Assembly (NCBI GenBank): GCA_002315565.1
Contig: DCHD01000001.1
Coordinates: forward strand, 1 to 14,112
Direction of reading: 5' to 3'
Length of the DNA stretch: 14,112 bases
From: Solobacterium sp. UBA1761
GTDB lineage: Bacteria; Bacillota_I; Bacilli_A; Erysipelotrichales; Erysipelotrichaceae
Shown: in pieces, positions 6,660-14,095 of the stretch
How positions within the stretch are numbered: position 1 is the stretch's first letter
How the letters are laid out: each line of letters starts with the position of its first letter
Translations under genes and position numbers: made by a program
The notes under the pieces: generated by a model
The model's input: the letters and a program-made list of their open reading frames with translations, nothing else
The model's database searches: none
What the model was told of the DNA's origin: nothing

Positions 6660-7040
6660 CTATAATTTAAGGTCTTCTATCTTTCCGGCTTTTGTCATTA
6701 CTTCATTAAGAGCTTTGATCTTAACCATCTGTTCCTCGGTAATGCCCAGGCTGTCAAGAGTATCTTTAAATCTGGTCAGTGCTTTTTCAAGTTCACAGAA
6801 GCTGTCATCGCTTTCATCAAGTTTTGAATTGGCTTCCATCTCTCTTAATGATATGGCAGCATACTTAATCATTTTAAGATCTGCTTTCTTATCATCTTTA
6901 AACAGTTCCTTAATGGTTTCGTCTTCCCATTTTTCCTGTTCTTCACCTAAAGGATAAGCTTTTCTTCTTGCGGCTTTTTCTTTTCTTTCTCTTTGTTCTT
7001 TTGAGGTAAAACTGAACCAGTTTCCAAACATATCACCCAT
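6660..7040 (-). CDS. Hypothetical protein, charged and helical (126 aa)
   Basis: I do not recognise this protein. It is highly charged, predicted mostly helical, and has no signal peptide or membrane segment. The N-terminus MGDMFGNWFSFTSKEQRERKEKAARRKAYPLGEEQEKW has an aromatic patch followed by a very basic stretch. The rest (about 55-126) reads as two or three amphipathic helices with a single Cys. It is very probably a real gene: the ATG has AAGGAG 8 nt upstream, its start overlaps the esterase stop by one base (TAATG), and the cupin start lies 10 bp downstream. Function is unknown; the N-terminal WF patch followed by Arg/Lys residues could suggest binding to a membrane, nucleic acid or a partner protein. 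Confidence 0.8.
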   Translation of the reverse strand: MGDMFGNWFSFTSKEQRERKEKAARRKAYPLGEEQEKWEDETIKELFKDDKKADLKMIKYAAISLREMEANSKLDESDDSFCELEKALTRFKDTLDSLGITEEQMVKIKALNEVMTKAGKIEDLKL

Positions 7041-7693
7041 TAGAATTTCTCCTTAATTTTCTTATAGACTGCTTCAGACAGATCCTTGTGACCCTTAATG
7101 GTCAGATGTTCACAATCAATGTCTGATACTTCAATATCACCTGCATCAAGATACATGCAGTCATATTCATCAGCAAGCTCTTTATACAGTTTAGCCAGGG
7201 CTCTGGAATCACTTAATGAAGTTTCATCAAGCTGATCTTCAAATGTGCTTCCTTTAAGTCTGTCTTTGATTACAGCCGGTGCAATAATCAGAATCTCTGG
7301 AATATAGTCCTGATGGTCAATCATTGTATCTTTAACAAGCCTGATAAGTTTCTCCATTCCCTTTTTTATATCACCTGGTTCAAGATTCATCTCTTTGTTG
7401 CAGTCGTTTGTACCCAGCATGATTATCACGAGATCAAGTGGTTTATGGGTACAGAGTATTGCCTCAAATGGAACAAGTCCATTCTGAAACGATGAACCAT
7501 AACGGTCATAAGCTGTAGTGCGTCCGTTCAGCCCTTCTTCAATAACTTCAAAAGTGCTACCGAGTCTATCGGCAAGTATTCCTGTCCATCGTTCATTTCT
7601 TGAATAACGTCCATGTTCCATTCCTGGTACATAACCATAGGTATTGGAATCGCCATAACAAAGAACAGTTATTCTGTTATCGGGATTTTTCAT
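7040..7693 (-). CDS. SGNH/GDSL-family hydrolase (arylesterase-like)
   Basis: This 217-residue serine esterase without a signal peptide contains all four SGNH blocks. Block I is YGDSNTYG with nucleophile Ser16. Block II is EGLNGRTT with Gly54 and Asn56. Block III is MLGTNDCN with Gly94 and Asn96. Block V is DIDCEHLTIKGH with Asp193 and His196. The layout, especially GDSNTYGY and EGLNGRTTAYDR, resembles arylesterase/acyl-CoA thioesterase-like SGNH enzymes acting on short acyl or aryl esters in the cytoplasm. The first 17 bp overlap the 3' end of the upstream ECF S-component gene in another frame. No Shine-Dalgarno is visible, so initiation probably depends on upstream translation. The stop overlaps the start of the next gene (TAATG). 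Confidence 0.92.
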   Translation of the reverse strand: MKNPDNRITVLCYGDSNTYGYVPGMEHGRYSRNERWTGILADRLGSTFEVIEEGLNGRTTAYDRYGSSFQNGLVPFEAILCTHKPLDLVIIMLGTNDCNKEMNLEPGDIKKGMEKLIRLVKDTMIDHQDYIPEILIIAPAVIKDRLKGSTFEDQLDETSLSDSRALAKLYKELADEYDCMYLDAGDIEVSDIDCEHLTIKGHKDLSEAVYKKIKEKF

Positions 7694-8243
7694 TTAAATT
7701 AAGTCTTTTTCTTATACCAAGATAAAGAGTTGGGGCAATTATGATAGTCAAAACTGTATTTACTGAAGTAGTAATCCATTTTGCGACATTGAGATAGCTT
7801 AAAGCTTTTTCAGAGTTCTGAAGAATCAGGCCATAGTAAAGATAAGAGATGATAGGCTCAAATACCCAGTTGAATCCGATACCGGCAATAACTGAAATAA
7901 ATACAGCTCTGGTTAAAGACTTACCTTCTTTTTCATTAATCTTAAATACCTTATGGGCAACAGTACCGGTTATAAAGCCGATAAAAAATTTAAGGAAGAT
8001 AGTCTTAGGAGCAGTAACAACATACAGCGGATCAAGTAAATCACCGATTGCCATACCGATAGCTCCGGCAACACCTCCTGATACTCCATCCACTAGTAAA
8101 GCAGCCAGTACACAGAAGACATTTCCAAGATGGATTGATGTCTTACCGACCGGTGTCATTATTGGAATCTGCAGAAATGAGAATGCTACATAGCATAGTG
8201 CTGCCATTAAAGCAGTTAAAGTAAGTTTTGTGGTTTGTTTCAT
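7677..8243 (-). CDS. ECF transporter S component (substrate-binding membrane subunit)
   Basis: This 188-residue integral membrane protein has about six hydrophobic helices. The first, TALMAALCYVAF, carries the A-x-x-x-A motif used by S components to dock on the EcfT subunit. The following segments (IHLGNVFCVLAALLVDGVSGGVAGAIGMAIGDLLDP, then KTIFLKFFIGFITG) are typical of ECF S components for vitamins and similar micronutrients. No EcfA/EcfT genes are present, as expected for a group II system sharing one energising module. The vitamin transported is not predictable, and no riboswitch is visible in the ~40-nt leader. The ribosome binding site is weak (AAAAGA). It heads the run S component-esterase-126-aa protein-cupin, so the esterase may act on the imported compound, which is inference only. 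Confidence 0.85.
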   Translation of the reverse strand: MKQTTKLTLTALMAALCYVAFSFLQIPIMTPVGKTSIHLGNVFCVLAALLVDGVSGGVAGAIGMAIGDLLDPLYVVTAPKTIFLKFFIGFITGTVAHKVFKINEKEGKSLTRAVFISVIAGIGFNWVFEPIISYLYYGLILQNSEKALSYLNVAKWITTSVNTVLTIIIAPTLYLGIRKRLNLNEKSR

Positions 8244-8271
8244 ATCTTTTATTTTATATCATTTGTAAAAG

Positions 8272-8301
8272 AGCATAAAGAAAGAAGCCCGAAGGCTTCT
8301 T
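8272..8301 (-). terminator. Intrinsic terminator with C(UUCG)G tetraloop
   Basis: On the minus strand AAGAAGCC-TTCG-GGCTTCTT (8282-8301) forms a perfect 8-bp stem closed by the very stable C(UUCG)G tetraloop, followed by TCTTTATG. It ends the transcript of the DUF362 operon, 5 bp after the stop codon. Confidence 0.9.
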
Positions 8302-8306
8302 AATGA

Positions 8307-9413
8307 CTATTTGATTTCTACGATTTCGTAACTTCTTGAACCAAGGCCGATCTTTTCAGACTGATCAAGAGTAGCCTTCCATTCACTTTCTGGATTTGCT
8401 TTATGGAAATGGTCGTGATTATGGTCATGATCGCACGAATGAGCAACAACACCGTTAGGCAGAGGTTCTGATTTCAGACAGGCATCTACACAGGCCTGAT
8501 CCAGTGCTACCGGGTCAAAGCTTGCAAACATACCAATATCCGGAAGGATTGCTACGTCATTGCCGCCATGGCAATCGCACTTAGGCGAAATATCCATTAC
8601 CAGCGATACATGGAAACATGGTCTGTCTTTACATACTGCCCAGGCATATTCGGCCATCTTTCTGTCCAATATTTCATTTGTTGAATAGTTTGGATTTTCA
8701 ATCGCATCATAGCCACATGCACCGATACATCTGCCACAACCCTTACATAAGTCATAGTTGATATGGGCCTTGTTACCTTCATATGTGATGGCATCAGAAC
8801 CGCATTCTTTTGCACAGTGTCTGCAGCCTCTGCACTTATCTGCATCTACATTAGGTTTGCCGTGATTGTGCTGCTCCATCTTGCCGGCTCTAGAGCCACA
8901 GCCCATACCGATATTCTTGATTGCTCCACCAAAACCTGTAGATTCATGGCCTTTGAAGTGAGACAGAGAAATGAATACATCAGCATCCATAACTGCCTTA
9001 CCAATCTTTGCTTCCTTAACGTATTCGCCGTTAATAGGAACAATTGTTTCATCTGTTCCTCTTAAACCATCAGCAACAATTACATGACAGCCAGTAGTGA
9101 TTGTATTGAAACCATTGATTTCAGCGTTGTCCAGATGATCAATCGCATTCTTTCTTGAACCTGGATATAATGTAGAACAGTCAGTAAGGAATGGTTTACC
9201 ACCTTTTTCCTTAACGATATCAGCTACTACTTTTGCATAGTTAGGTCTTAAGAAAGCCAGGTTTCCAAGTTCACCGAAATGCATTTTGATTGCAACAAAC
9301 TTGCCATCAAAATCAATATCGCCAATTCCTGCAGCAAGAAGCAGTTTTCTTAGTTTTACCAGTCTGCTGCCATCATCTCTGCAGGTAAAATCTGTAAAGT
9401 ATACTTTTGACAT
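8307..9413 (-). CDS. DUF362 domain protein with two [4Fe-4S] ferredoxin motifs
   Basis: This 368-residue cytoplasmic iron-sulfur protein consists of a DUF362 domain (about 1-185 and 250-325) interrupted by a bacterial ferredoxin-type module. The two C-x-x-C-x-x-C-x-x-x-C motifs are C194/C197/C200/C204 and C223/C226/C229/C233, each expected to hold a [4Fe-4S] cluster. Additional Cys residues (C261, C266, C279, C281) could support another metal site. Residues 325-337 form a His/Asp cluster (HSCDHDHNHDHFH) resembling metal-handling tails. DUF362 proteins are common in anaerobes and suspected to be electron-transfer or metal-linked proteins, without a fixed reaction. The gap to the upstream rhodanese stop is 1 bp and a GAGG site precedes the ATG. 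The pairing with rhodanese suggests a role in sulfur or Fe-S chemistry, which is inference. Confidence 0.92.
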   Translation of the reverse strand: MSKVYFTDFTCRDDGSRLVKLRKLLLAAGIGDIDFDGKFVAIKMHFGELGNLAFLRPNYAKVVADIVKEKGGKPFLTDCSTLYPGSRKNAIDHLDNAEINGFNTITTGCHVIVADGLRGTDETIVPINGEYVKEAKIGKAVMDADVFISLSHFKGHESTGFGGAIKNIGMGCGSRAGKMEQHNHGKPNVDADKCRGCRHCAKECGSDAITYEGNKAHINYDLCKGCGRCIGACGYDAIENPNYSTNEILDRKMAEYAWAVCKDRPCFHVSLVMDISPKCDCHGGNDVAILPDIGMFASFDPVALDQACVDACLKSEPLPNGVVAHSCDHDHNHDHFHKANPESEWKATLDQSEKIGLGSRSYEIVEIK

Positions 9414-9414
9414 A

Positions 9415-9738
9415 TTATTTTTCCTCTTTTATATATTTTGAATCACAGTACATGATCCCACCAATGTTCTTCACATTGGCATATCCCATTTCTTTGAGTC
9501 TTATTTCAGCCTTTCCTGATCTGTTGCCACTGCGGCAGTAGACAAAAACCGGCTGACTCTTATCTTTCAGTACGTTTTCTGCACTGTCGAGTATACTGAG
9601 TGGAAGATTGATGCTTTCAACAATATAACTCTCTTTATATTCATCTTCTTCTCTGACATCAACGAGTATTGCGTTTTCAGTATTCTTATATTCTTCAATA
9701 CCGGCATTGATATCAATAATATTTCTTTTAAACAGCAT
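9415..9738 (-). CDS. Rhodanese-like domain protein (single domain)
   Basis: This 107-residue protein is one rhodanese domain. The N-terminal AILVDVREEDEYKESYIVESINLPL (about 23-47) and the active-site loop VFVYCRSGNRSGKAEIRL are diagnostic; the catalytic cysteine is Cys68 and the loop C-R-S-G-N-R-S-G spans 68-75. The C-terminal YANVKNIGGI motif is also present. Such proteins carry persulfide sulfur for thiosulfate metabolism, Fe-S assembly or tRNA thiolation; the acceptor is unknown. A second cysteine (Cys98) near the C-terminus could take part in sulfur relay. Its ATG overlaps the stop of the upstream 119-aa gene by one base (TAATG), and the DUF362 start follows 1 bp after its stop, so all three are likely co-translated. 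Confidence 0.93.
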   Translation of the reverse strand: MLFKRNIIDINAGIEEYKNTENAILVDVREEDEYKESYIVESINLPLSILDSAENVLKDKSQPVFVYCRSGNRSGKAEIRLKEMGYANVKNIGGIMYCDSKYIKEEK

Positions 9739-10097
9739 TATTTCTTCATCAGCTTGGAAATCATTTCAACGCCCTTCATGATGTCTTCAGCATCAATGCC
9801 TTCAGACTTTGAAGATGATTTCTTTGTTGAAGTTGTCTTCTTTGCAGAAGTTGTTGTTTTCTTTGTTGACTTGCCAGACAGAGCACCAATAAGATTTGTA
9901 ACATCATCCATATCAATGTTCTTAGCCTGCTCTTTAACAAGCGCAATTACTTTATTGATTTCATCATCAGGAAGATCTAAACCTGTTGTCTTTTCTACAA
10001 ACTTAACTGGATCTTTTGTAAGTTCTGCAATCTTTGTTGGGTCTTTCTTGATTGCATCAATTACCTTCTTAGCTTCTTTCTTAACATCTAATGCCAT
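9738..10097 (-). CDS. Hypothetical protein with acidic helical N-terminus and Lys/Thr/Ser-rich linker
   Basis: This 119-residue protein has three parts. Residues 1-75 are helical and contain DPTKIAELTKDPVKFVEKTTGLDLPDDEINKVIALVKEQAK, which resembles small Clostridia/Ruminococcus-type proteins and, loosely, leader peptides of the nitrile-hydratase/Nif11 type. Residues 76-98 are a low-complexity Lys/Thr/Ser stretch (KSTKKTTTSAKKTTSTKK). The last 20 form an amphipathic helix (DAEDIMKGVEMISKLMKK). There is no signal peptide, cysteine or membrane segment. The ATG at 10097 has AGGAGG 6 nt upstream, so it should be well expressed, and it leads the rhodanese-DUF362 operon with a TAATG overlap. The exact function is unknown; the basic linker could bind nucleic acid. 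The leader-like resemblance is from memory and weak. Confidence 0.82.
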   Translation of the reverse strand: MALDVKKEAKKVIDAIKKDPTKIAELTKDPVKFVEKTTGLDLPDDEINKVIALVKEQAKNIDMDDVTNLIGALSGKSTKKTTTSAKKTTSTKKSSSKSEGIDAEDIMKGVEMISKLMKK

Positions 10098-10146
10098 ATG
10101 TTGCCTCCTATTATATATGTATATATCTGTTACTTCTATTTTACTC

Positions 10147-10207
10147 TATTATTCATATAAAAAAGAAAAGACGGTTTTCTGTCCTGTTACCGCGTGAAAG
10201 CCTTCTC
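10147..10207 (-). terminator. Weak possible terminator after the Nudix gene
   Basis: On the minus strand, beyond the Nudix stop, a short imperfect hairpin (GACAG-AAAA-CCGTC with one mismatch) is followed by the long pyrimidine run TTTTCTTTTTT. The stem is weak, so termination may be leaky and allow read-through into the 119-aa gene. Confidence 0.45.
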
Positions 10208-10599
10208 TATTTAGAGAAATAACTCTTGAGCTTTTCAATAATTGTTCTATCTGCGGGAAGCCAATCAACATCATCGATTTCCTCAATTGTTATCCATTTT
10301 GCAGCTTCATGCTCTTTAAGAACCGGGCTGCCTTCTGCGATTGTACAAACAAAACAATCCATAGATAGATGGAAATTTGGATAATCATATTCTATTGTGT
10401 CAAAATATGACTCGACATTTATTTCTAAATCTAGTTCTTCTTTAATTTCTCGCTTTATTGCTTCTTCTTTTGTTTCGCCGTCTTCAATCTTGCCGCCAGG
10501 GAATTCCCATCCATCTTTAAAATCGCCATATCCTCTTTGGGTAGTAAATATCTGGTTATTTTTTCTAATTATTGCTGCTACTACTTTTATAATCTTCAT
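10207..10599 (-). CDS. Nudix hydrolase, MutT-like (deoxy)nucleoside triphosphate pyrophosphohydrolase
   Basis: This 130-residue Nudix enzyme should hydrolyse a nucleoside triphosphate or derivative to the monophosphate plus pyrophosphate using divalent metal. The Nudix box G-x5-E-x7-R-E-U-x-E-E-x-x-U is complete at residues 36-58 except that the usual Gly near the end is Asp57. The preceding WEFPGGKIEDGE and the N-terminal KVVAAIIRKNNQIFTTQRGYGDFKDG match MutT-like members that clean 8-oxo-dGTP or modified dCTP. The actual substrate is not fixed. The start overlaps the stop of the upstream PLD-helicase by four bases (ATGA), with AAAGGAG just before it, so the two are one operon. This coupling suggests that the nucleotide hydrolase serves the helicase's process. 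Confidence 0.94.
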   Translation of the reverse strand: MKIIKVVAAIIRKNNQIFTTQRGYGDFKDGWEFPGGKIEDGETKEEAIKREIKEELDLEINVESYFDTIEYDYPNFHLSMDCFVCTIAEGSPVLKEHEAAKWITIEEIDDVDWLPADRTIIEKLKSYFSK

Positions 10600-13583
10600 T
10601 CGTTCTCCTTTGTAGTTATATATTCATACATATCTTCTCTTACCTCGTGTTCCATTTCAAAGGTAAATTTAACTATTGGAACGTATCTTTGAGTTATTGT
10701 ATTTGTTTTTTTATCTTTCTTATTTATCAAGATAGTTGTTTCTATTTGATTAATAGGAAACACTCTACCCATATAATAGAAATCAGCTCCTTCATCATCG
10801 TCTTTCTTAATAAACAAAGGTAAACATAATCCTGTTTTTTTACTTTCAACAATATCCCTTACTTCCTTGCTGTCTAGCGCAACATTATTTCTTGTGAACC
10901 AGTAGAAAATTTTTGTATTATTTTTATCAAACTCATCTCCGTAATGAATTGAAGGCTCAATGCTTTCGTCTTTATTATAGGTAACAAACAAAGGACAAGT
11001 GTTATGTTTGATTCTATAGCCATATAAAACAGAACTTTCATCTTTGTCCCAATTCAAAATTCTACAAACGTCTTTGCGAGAATATTTTTCATATAGGCAC
11101 ATTCCAAGTTCATCAATACCTTCTTTATACTTATCTTGATATATGCTTAATCCAAGTTTGACAATATCTAATAGTTGATTTTTAAAACTTTCATTTTTTA
11201 AACAGTCTTTAAGTTTCTGACTTATTAAATAAGCATCGTCTTCTTTTTCAATAATTTTTAAATTTGAATAAAGAATATCGTCGTTTCCATTACAAAAGTC
11301 TCCATTTAAATAACGATATGTAGATACGATATCTTTTTTTGATGGGATTCTTCCATATACAACCGACTTATCGTAAAGGGTTTTATTTAAACAGACTCCA
11401 TTTGTAATTATCTCTTCCAATAAAATTAATTCAAATACTCTTTTTCCGTTTGCAACATTTAATGACAAGAACCTCAAAACGTCTTCTTCATATTTGTCAA
11501 ACTTGTTTATATAATCTTTCTCAACTTTGCTAATTGAACACATAAAATCGTGATATGACTTGCTGTAATCAATGATAAGTAAAGGGTCAATTTCACCATG
11601 CTCATAGAAATCAAAAAGAAGCGGAATGCGTCCTATTTTATTTTTTAAATTAGTATAATTATCTACTAAAGTTTTCTTTTTGGCATTCATTCTATCTATT
11701 GAAGAATATATTCGCGATTTTGTAATCCTATCGAAATGAACGGTTGAACTACCTACTAATAGCTTTTTATCTATTAGGTATTTTCTCATTTTGTCTTTGT
11801 TATATGTCCTGTCTCCAGATAGCGCCATTGGAATCATATAGTTATTCATATAGTTGCCTATGAAATCTATTATTACAACATATTCTTTATTATCTGATTT
11901 TCTCAATCCACGTCCTAATTGCTGAACGAAAACAACAGGACTAGCTGTTGGCCTTAGCATTATCACTTGGTTAATCTCTGGTATGTCTACACCTTCATTA
12001 AAAATATCTCTCGTGAAAATGTAATCAATACAGTCAGCACATTCATCTAATACAAGCCTATCTATCGCATCTTGTCTTGCGTCGCTGCTATCTTCTCCAC
12101 TTAACGCAATCGTTCTGTATCCACGTTCATTAAATTTATCAGATAACGCTTTCGCTTCGTCTACAGAACTGCAAAAAACTAATCCTTTTGGCTTGTTACC
12201 AGAAAAACCATAGAATTTAATTTGGCTTATTATATGCTCGACTCTATTGTCATCAACCAATCTAGAAAAACTTTTAACATTTTCATCGTCAAAAATCTCA
12301 CCGTCAACTTCAAAATCGGAAATACCATAATAATGAAACGGGCACAACATATCTTCTTCCATTGCTTTTTGTAAACGAATCTCATAAGCAATATTGTTAT
12401 CAAACAAATCGTAGACATTAAATCCGTTTAGAGTTTCAGGGCTTGCAGTCATTCCTAAATAAAAATCTGGATTAAAATGTGCCATTATTTTCTTATAACT
12501 TTCGGATCCTGCCCTATGAACTTCATCTACAACTATCATGTCAAAATAATTTGAAGCATATTTTTCTAGCACTTCATCTTTAGACATCATATTCATTGTT
12601 GAAAACAAATAATCAGCCTTTTCATAATCTTGATCTGGATTACCAGAAAGAATTGCGAATTTTTTGCTGTTTCCTATCACTTTTTTAAAACTCTGTTTTG
12701 CTTGACGTAAAATGGTTTCTCTGTGAGCCAGAAACAATACTCTCCCTGGATTATTTTCTTTCATCAGAAAAGCTGAAGCATAAGTTTTTCCTGTTCCTGT
12801 TGCAGAAATTAATAAAGCTCTTTTCTTTTTTTCATCAAGCATTTTATTACAGTTTTTGACAAACTCTACTTGCATGTTATTTGGAACTAGTTGCTCTATG
12901 GATATAAATTTGTTATTTATCAACTTTTCGGTTTCTTTGTTACGTTGTTGAATAAGTTTATATTTTTCATTATATTCCTCATAGAATTCATCATAATTTT
13001 TTGTATAAGTTGAATTCCACATATCCTCAAAATCATTCAATATATTTTCTGTATATTCACCGTCTTCAGAGGAAACCAATTTTGTGTTCCATTCTTTATT
13101 TTTTGTTAAAGCATTAAGTGTAAAATTTGAGCTTCCAACAATAATTGTATAAATTTCGCCTTTTTTAAAAATATAACCCTTTGTATGAAAGCCATCGTGG
13201 CCATTAGTTTTAAACATTCTTATTTCTATATTTTTGAAATCGTGTAATTTTTTTAAAGCTTTTGGTTCACTGAAATTCAAGTAATCAGTTGTTAAGATTC
13301 TTCCTCGTTTTCCGTCTTCTTCGAGCTCTTTCAGCGTGCCTAACAAAGGGGCAATTCCGCTCATTGTAATAAAAGCAACGCTAATTAAAAACTCGTCACA
13401 GCTAGACAACTCTTGTTCTAAGTAACTTAACACTTTTGTATTGGTTGCTTTATTGTTTGTTAAAAATTGAGGTCTATATTTTTGATCTGATTGTATTTTT
13501 TTGTCAACCAGTGCAGTTTCAAAAGATGTTTTACCATATTCCTTCAAACACTCTTTTTTATATTGATCTATTAAAATTCTCAT
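10596..13583 (-). CDS. PLD-nuclease/SF2 helicase with DUF3427-type C-terminus
   Basis: This ~995-residue multidomain protein (numbered from the ATG at 13583) begins with a phospholipase-D-like domain (about 35-190) with H133-x-K135 and G-S-S-N (150-153). The Asp of the HKD motif is not conserved. A type-III-restriction/ResIII-like SF2 helicase follows: Walker A S-A-T-G-T-G-K-T (260-267), DEVH (353-356), TAS (379-381), and motif VI QQLGRGLR (554-561). The last ~370 residues fit the DUF3427 region that accompanies such helicases. It is expected to translocate on or unwind DNA or RNA and perhaps cleave it. An in-frame TTG at 13595 is a weaker start: the -10 box lies just upstream, leaving an ~10-nt leader for the ATG, where GGGT is the only SD-like sequence. 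The gene reads more A+T-rich than its neighbours and is coupled to a Nudix gene, which suggests horizontal acquisition. Confidence 0.93.
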   Translation of the reverse strand: MRILIDQYKKECLKEYGKTSFETALVDKKIQSDQKYRPQFLTNNKATNTKVLSYLEQELSSCDEFLISVAFITMSGIAPLLGTLKELEEDGKRGRILTTDYLNFSEPKALKKLHDFKNIEIRMFKTNGHDGFHTKGYIFKKGEIYTIIVGSSNFTLNALTKNKEWNTKLVSSEDGEYTENILNDFEDMWNSTYTKNYDEFYEEYNEKYKLIQQRNKETEKLINNKFISIEQLVPNNMQVEFVKNCNKMLDEKKKRALLISATGTGKTYASAFLMKENNPGRVLFLAHRETILRQAKQSFKKVIGNSKKFAILSGNPDQDYEKADYLFSTMNMMSKDEVLEKYASNYFDMIVVDEVHRAGSESYKKIMAHFNPDFYLGMTASPETLNGFNVYDLFDNNIAYEIRLQKAMEEDMLCPFHYYGISDFEVDGEIFDDENVKSFSRLVDDNRVEHIISQIKFYGFSGNKPKGLVFCSSVDEAKALSDKFNERGYRTIALSGEDSSDARQDAIDRLVLDECADCIDYIFTRDIFNEGVDIPEINQVIMLRPTASPVVFVQQLGRGLRKSDNKEYVVIIDFIGNYMNNYMIPMALSGDRTYNKDKMRKYLIDKKLLVGSSTVHFDRITKSRIYSSIDRMNAKKKTLVDNYTNLKNKIGRIPLLFDFYEHGEIDPLLIIDYSKSYHDFMCSISKVEKDYINKFDKYEEDVLRFLSLNVANGKRVFELILLEEIITNGVCLNKTLYDKSVVYGRIPSKKDIVSTYRYLNGDFCNGNDDILYSNLKIIEKEDDAYLISQKLKDCLKNESFKNQLLDIVKLGLSIYQDKYKEGIDELGMCLYEKYSRKDVCRILNWDKDESSVLYGYRIKHNTCPLFVTYNKDESIEPSIHYGDEFDKNNTKIFYWFTRNNVALDSKEVRDIVESKKTGLCLPLFIKKDDDEGADFYYMGRVFPINQIETTILINKKDKKTNTITQRYVPIVKFTFEMEHEVREDMYEYITTKENE

Positions 13584-13599
13584 GATATTACCCAATATT

Positions 13600-13627
13600 A
13601 TTTTAATCTATATTTGTCTACGTTCAA
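13600..13627 (-). promoter_or_regulatory. Candidate promoter of the PLD-helicase/Nudix operon
   Basis: On the minus strand TTGAAC (13622-13627) and TAAAAT (13600-13605) are separated by 16 bp, a fair sigma-A match. Transcription would begin around 13590, leaving a leader of roughly 10 nt before the ATG at 13583 and leaving the upstream TTG essentially untranslatable. Confidence 0.5.
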
Positions 13628-13760
13628 AGATCACCTTTCAATATACGCAATCGTTTTAATTCGATCTTCTTTTTTCTGATAGATATTACTTGTAATGATG
13701 AGTTTATAACAAAATAAGTCGAAGTCATTATTAATTTAGTAATGCGATGTTGGCGCGACA

Positions 13761-13786
13761 CTTTTGAAATAATATATTTTCAAAGG
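13761..13786 (+). repeat. Inverted repeat/hairpin next to an orphan AAAGGAG
   Basis: CTTTTGAAA and TTTCAAAGG can pair over nine positions (one G-T) around an 8-nt loop. The right arm contains the beginning of AAAGGAG, a Shine-Dalgarno-like sequence with no good start codon at the right distance. A leftover leader of a decayed gene is one reading. Confidence 0.45.
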
Positions 13787-14081
13787 AGTTTGAGCAACTA
13801 TATTGAAAAATGAATTAAAGATTATAGTGGGATATGCTTTAAACATTAGTTGGGTTCTACGCCAATCATAATTGACATGTACATTTTACAAGCACTCAGT
13901 TAGTAAGGGAAACGCTTATGCCAATCGTGATAATTGCCGCTATAAACTATAGCTGGTATGTAAAAAGAGATACAGCCGAAGTCTTCAAAGACCAGTTCAC
14001 TATAACACCAGTAAGTCGTAAAAATTCGATTTGATAACGAAATACGTTGAGTGTACAAGAATGCGCGTGGACTAAAAAACA

Positions 14082-14095
14082 ACTTCAATTGAAGT
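14082..14095. repeat. Perfect 14-bp palindrome
   Basis: ACTTCAATTGAAGT reads identically on both strands. It has no loop, so it resembles a dimeric protein binding site or an end of a mobile element rather than a terminator. The neighbouring gene lies outside the window, so its role cannot be tested here. Confidence 0.6.

Noticed and set aside
7849..8193. 114-codon plus-strand ORF opposite the ECF S-component gene
   Set aside because: It lies fully antisense to a convincing membrane protein; its residues are a mirror of that gene's codon pattern.
8244..8281. Possible riboswitch before the ECF S-component gene
   Set aside because: Only about 40 nt separate the start codon from the upstream terminator hairpin, too little for any known vitamin riboswitch.
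9754..10197. 147-codon plus-strand ORF opposite the 119-aa gene
   Set aside because: Antisense shadow of the Lys/Thr/Ser-rich gene, which has a strong ribosome binding site and operon context.
10200..10216. TTCTCTA/TAGAGAA inverted repeat at the Nudix stop codon
   Set aside because: The loop is only two bases and no U-tract follows, so it is not a terminator.
13584..13595. TTG start four codons upstream of the helicase ATG
   Set aside because: No ribosome binding site precedes it and the candidate promoter would start transcription at or after it; the ATG at 13583 is preferred.
13918..14034. 38-codon plus-strand ORF with AAGGG upstream
   Set aside because: It is short, matches no family I know, and lies where all frames look irregular; kept only as a note in the gene-poor stretch.
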